A stretch of 64,000 bases of DNA from an uncultured Paracoccaceae bacterium. GTDB taxonomy: Bacteria > Pseudomonadota > Alphaproteobacteria > Rhodobacterales > Rhodobacteraceae. The stretch covers positions 124,001 through 188,000 of the forward strand of contig OY288166.1 of the NCBI GenBank assembly GCA_958439195.1, written 5' to 3'. Of the stretch, positions 62,471-64,000 are shown one piece after another. How positions within the stretch are numbered: position 1 is the stretch's first letter; each line of letters begins with the position of its first letter. Below the pieces are notes generated by a model, which did not search any database, had not been told where the DNA came from, and saw only the letters and a program-made list of their open reading frames with translations. The translations under genes were made by a program, and so were the position numbers.

Positions 62471-64000
62471 TCCGCTTCCTCCCAGATCACCGCATCCACC
62501 GCCACTGCACCGGTTTGGCAGATCATCAGCGGGTTGATTTCTACTTCCTCGATCCCTGGCCTGCCCTGCATGAAGGATTGCAGCGCCATCACGGCGGCAA
62601 CGGCCGCCGCGACATCGGCCTTTGGCCGCCCGCGATAACCATCCAGCAGGGGCCACAGGCGCAACTGGCGCAGGGCGGCGCGCACGCCATCCTCAGTCAC
62701 GGGCAGCACCAGCGTCACCGTATCGGCCAACAATTCCGCCGTGACCCCGCCAAAACCCAATGTGAGGGTCGCGCCGTAAACCGGATCACGGCGCAGACCG
62801 ACCAGCAATTCGGCAACAACGCCCGTTACCATTTCCTCAGCCAGATAGCCCGTGGCCCCCGCCATTTCCGGCTGACCCGACAATGAGGTCAGGCCCAGCC
62901 TCACGGCACCTGCTTCGGTCTTGTGGGCAAATCCCAGCCCTTTCAATGCAAGCGGCCCGGTCAGACGTGCGGCCAGCGGAACCAGATCGGCCAGATCCGG
63001 CGCCGTTGCCGATTTCGGCACGATCACACCGGCATCAGCCAGCAGCGCCTTTGACGAAGCCTCATCCCGCATCTGCAACTTGCGCGGCCCCTGCACGGGC
63101 CAGGGCCGCCAGCCACCCCGGTTTGGCGCCGTTTGCGCGGCCTGGATCGCCCCCAGCGCCGTTTCCAGCCCCATGATCGGCACCACATTGTTGCCCATCA
63201 TCGACACGGCCAGCGCTTCGTCAAAGTTCTCGGCCAGCGACGCCACAGCGAAGGCAGGCTTGCCCGTCTGTGCCGCAGCCGCCACGATCGCATCCAGCGC
63301 AGGCTGAAAGCTGGAAGGATCGCATCGATCAGGGCGGGGCGGGTCAATGATGAAGATGCCCGCATCATAGCCCGCCAGCATCGTGGCAAAGACATCCGTT
63401 GTGCGCGGCCCATCCCCCCAGATGAAAGTATGGTAATCCAAGGGGTTGGCGATGGTCACGATAGGGCCAAGGATGTCACCCAACCGTTGCCGCTGCGCGT
63501 CCGACGGTGGCGGGAAATCCACGCCGAATGGGGCGGCGAGGTCGGCCACCAGACCCGCCTCGCCCCCGGAACAGGACAGGGAACACAGCCGCGGGCCGAT
63601 TTGCGGGCCGCAGACGTGGAAAATCTTCAACGTCTCGATCAACTCGGCAGGGGTCGCCACCTCGGCCACACCGCAAGCGCGCAAAAAGGCCGATGATGCC
63701 GCCCCACCCCCTGCCAGCGATGCCGTATGCGACGCGGCAGCGGTGCGCGACAGTTCGGTCTTGCCCGACTTGATGCAGACAACCCCCTTGCCGGCCGCCC
63801 GCGCCCGTTCGGCCAGATCGGCAAAGGCTGCGGCATCGTCGATGCCTTCGACATACATGCCCAGCGCGGTCACCCGATCATCCGCCAGCAGCGCACCGGC
63901 CAGTTCCGCCAGACCCACCTGGGCTGCATTTCCCAGACAGGCCACATAGGCCACCGGCAGGCCCCGCGCCTGCATTGTGAGGTTGATCACGATGTTGGAC
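62467..64000 (-). CDS. NDP-forming acyl-CoA synthetase, partial at the window end
   Basis: At least 510 residues are present, and the frame continues past position 64000, where the N-terminal CoA-binding domain would lie. The visible part includes the phosphohistidine region AASHTASLAGGGAASSAFLRACG, the SLSCSGGEAGLVADLA segment, and an ATP-grasp domain (LALKGLGFAHKTEAGAVRLGL, LTLGFGGVTAELL, EVEINPLM). These match the acetate-CoA ligase (ADP-forming)/acyl-CoA synthetase family. Substrate unknown; by context it may activate a betaine-like acid such as crotonobetaine. Confidence 0.9.
   Translation of the reverse strand, partial: SNIVINLTMQARGLPVAYVACLGNAAQVGLAELAGALLADDRVTALGMYVEGIDDAAAFADLAERARAAGKGVVCIKSGKTELSRTAAASHTASLAGGGAASSAFLRACGVAEVATPAELIETLKIFHVCGPQIGPRLCSLSCSGGEAGLVADLAAPFGVDFPPPSDAQRQRLGDILGPIVTIANPLDYHTFIWGDGPRTTDVFATMLAGYDAGIFIIDPPRPDRCDPSSFQPALDAIVAAAAQTGKPAFAVASLAENFDEALAVSMMGNNVVPIMGLETALGAIQAAQTAPNRGGWRPWPVQGPRKLQMRDEASSKALLADAGVIVPKSATAPDLADLVPLAARLTGPLALKGLGFAHKTEAGAVRLGLTSLSGQPEMAGATGYLAEEMVTGVVAELLVGLRRDPVYGATLTLGFGGVTAELLADTVTLVLPVTEDGVRAALRQLRLWPLLDGYRGRPKADVAAAVAAVMALQSFMQGRPGIEEVEINPLMICQTGAVAVDAVIWEEAE

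Noticed and set aside
1..64000. CRISPR arrays, insertion sequences, prophage or rRNA
   Set aside because: No spaced repeats, transposase, phage structural gene or rRNA sequence was found.

Overview
The window reads as chromosomal DNA from an alphaproteobacterium of the family Rhodobacteraceae (Rhodobacter/Paracoccus/Gemmobacter-like). The evidence is high GC with strongly biased third positions, the chvI-chvG-hprK-rapZ-EIIA-HPr cluster divergent from pckA, a methylsuccinyl-CoA dehydrogenase with its N-terminal extension (ethylmalonyl-CoA pathway), a DUF6473 protein, a Hint-domain protein, a HIG1-type twin-membrane protein, and an alphaproteobacterial direct-repeat LexA box. The exact genus cannot be read from the sequence. 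No insertion sequence, prophage, CRISPR array or rRNA was seen. Gene density is high and almost every interval is ordinary core genome.

Layout. 0-3.5 kb: nusG, secE, tRNA-Trp(CCA) and tuf on the minus strand, the translation/transcription block that normally precedes rplK, with a CatB-type acyltransferase gene inserted between tuf and the tRNA. 3.5-9.1 kb: a lipoprotein, a membrane-anchored M48 protease coupled to a DUF898 membrane protein, and parC. 9.2-15.7 kb, mostly plus strand: an SH3-domain protein, an SDR, a HIG1 protein, a cobalamin adenosyltransferase, etfBA and 3-hydroxybutyryl-CoA dehydrogenase, with a minus-strand DUF6473 gene and a small AT-richer membrane protein. 15.8-21.2 kb: a minus-strand operon of envelope stress and PTS regulation, followed by divergent pckA. 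23.3-29.5 kb: a TauE/SafE permease, methylsuccinyl-CoA dehydrogenase, an MFS transporter and a soluble lytic transglycosylase. 29.7-35.2 kb: dapA, an EamA transporter, smpB, a glycine-rich peptide, sseA, an aromatic aminotransferase and a GYD protein. 35.3-41 kb: glnK-amtB, a class A penicillin-binding protein and mlaA-mlaC. 41.3-44.3 kb: a type I secretion ATPase/adaptor pair without a visible substrate or TolC. 44.4-51.7 kb: two RidA paralogues, a glycerophosphodiesterase, a DUF482 GNAT, a pterin dehydratase, an SOS-controlled dnaE2 that lacks its C-terminal domain, and a LOG-family gene. 51.8-59.8 kb: dapD, dapE, a Hint protein, RNase R and an MltB-type transglycosylase. 59.9-64 kb: a GMC oxidoreductase, a CaiD-like hydratase and an NDP-forming acyl-CoA synthetase cut by the window end.

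Connections. etfBA supplies the electron acceptor for acyl-CoA dehydrogenases such as the methylsuccinyl-CoA dehydrogenase. dapA, dapD and dapE belong to the succinylase route to lysine and peptidoglycan; the penicillin-binding protein and two lytic transglycosylases act on the same wall. ChvG/ChvI together with HPr/HprK/RapZ tie envelope stress to carbon control next to the gluconeogenic pckA. GlnK-AmtB handles ammonium.

No clearly novel multi-gene system was found. The observations most worth a second look are the C-terminally truncated, imuAB-less dnaE2 with a LexA box lying over its -10 element; the CaiD/acyl-CoA synthetase/GMC cluster at the right edge; the orphan type I secretion pair; a cysteine-less Hint protein; and several operator-like repeats (pckA/chvI, mcd/tauE, glnK/pbp and MFS upstream regions).
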